28,505 nt of DNA, taken from IMG/VR virus record IMGVR_UViG_3300022928_002133, positions 1 to 28,505 of that record, one strand, 5' to 3'. Below the pieces are notes generated by a model that was not told the origin of the DNA, ran no database searches, and saw nothing but the letters and a program-made list of their open reading frames with translations. Below, piece after piece: positions 28,239-28,505 of the stretch. Position 1 is the first letter of the stretch. Each line of letters starts with the position of its first letter. Source of the stretch: a virus. The translations under genes were made by a program, and so were the position numbers.

Positions 28239-28505
28239 TTATAAGGAAGCTAACATATCCAACAACTCTTGTTGTGGGAACATATCAAACTTATCTTTAC
28301 GTGTGTTTGTGTGTGTCCAAACACCTTTTACTTTACCATAATACGCATCTTCATTAAATTCAAATGCTGCTGCACCTTTTTCTTTAACCAACGCTGGAAG
28401 ACCTGCTCTGATATCAATACCATCTCTTTCTCCCATCCAACGAATCCATTTATCCAATGCTTCGATTTGGTCATCAGAATACTTATGCCACGTTTTGAAA
28501 CCTCT
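28239..28505 (-). CDS. probable N-acetylmuramoyl-L-alanine amidase, C-terminal part
   Basis: The frame stays open to the window edge (88 codons plus stop), so the N-terminus lies outside; no start codon need be sought at 28457. The visible sequence reads GFKTWHKYSDDQIEALDKWI, then a segment rich in charged residues, and ends GVWTHTNTRKDKFDMFPQQE plus LLDMLASL. The final block fits the end of Amidase_2/PGRP-type peptidoglycan amidases, where a zinc-binding His (THTNTRKDK) and a Lys follow a (V/I)-W/Y-x-H pattern and a FPQQEL helix closes the domain. Such an enzyme would be a lysis enzyme or a baseplate hydrolase. The assignment rests on this C-terminal part only. Confidence 0.65.
   Translation of the reverse strand, partial: RGFKTWHKYSDDQIEALDKWIRWMGERDGIDIRAGLPALVKEKGAAAFEFNEDAYYGKVKGVWTHTNTRKDKFDMFPQQELLDMLASL

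Noticed and set aside
28457-28505. Start of the last gene at 28457
   Set aside because: That codon is TTG (Leu) in a frame that stays open to the window end, so the gene is simply cut by the edge.

Overview
The window reads as a segment of a T4-like (myovirus-type) phage genome whose host is probably a marine or aquatic Bacteroidota, most likely a flavobacterium. Phage identity rests on a recognisable capsid and packaging block on the minus strand: terminase large subunit (gp17-like), portal (gp20-like), prohead protease (gp21-like), scaffold (gp22-like) and major capsid protein (gp23-like), in T4 order. Host type is inferred from several independent signs: promoters of the Bacteroidota form TTG-N19/20-TAnnTTTG, a tmRNA whose tag starts GET, a bS21 of the flavobacterial kind, an AhpC-thioredoxin-DUF6952 cassette typical of Bacteroidota chromosomes, and a secreted lectin with a type IX secretion-like C-terminus.

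Layout. 1-1102: the end of a Lys/Cys-rich minus-strand gene (cut by the window edge) and two small plus-strand genes. 1149-16657: a long, almost unbroken minus-strand block of virion and assembly genes (gp23, gp22, DUF4494-like, gp21, two unknowns, a core-protein candidate, gp20, gp17, then acidic structural candidates, a nucleotidyltransferase-like protein, a KTSC protein and a UVR-motif protein). One plus-strand gene, ribosomal protein bS21, interrupts it at 6411-6605. 16842-27411: a mosaic region where plus-strand genes of cellular type (ClpC-like AAA+ unfoldase, M20-type peptidase, secreted CAP protein, tmRNA, peroxiredoxin-thioredoxin-DUF6952, DUF6011 protein, secreted C-type lectin) alternate with minus-strand phage genes (WCT-motif protein, OmpA-domain protein, a small protein). 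27379-28505: a family 25 glycosyltransferase and the C-terminal part of a probable amidase/endolysin.

How it works together. Two promoter-like signals divide the genes. Plus-strand cellular-type genes carry host-like TAnnTTTG promoters and would be read by the host polymerase, presumably early. Most phage genes have TATTTAT(A/T/C) a short distance before the start codon, which I read as a candidate phage late signal. At three places the two face each other across a divergent gap. Functionally the accessory genes suggest takeover of host protein quality control (tmRNA, a ClpC that lacks its N-domain but keeps the ClpP-docking VGF tripeptide, a UVR protein, a peptidase), of the ribosome (bS21), of redox balance (AhpC/Trx) and of the cell surface (lectin, CAP protein, glycosyltransferase). 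Several phage proteins start with a short leader ending in (I/L)xE, the cleavage signature of the gp21 protease, which suggests they may be packaged into the capsid. All functions are read from sequence by eye; no database search was run.
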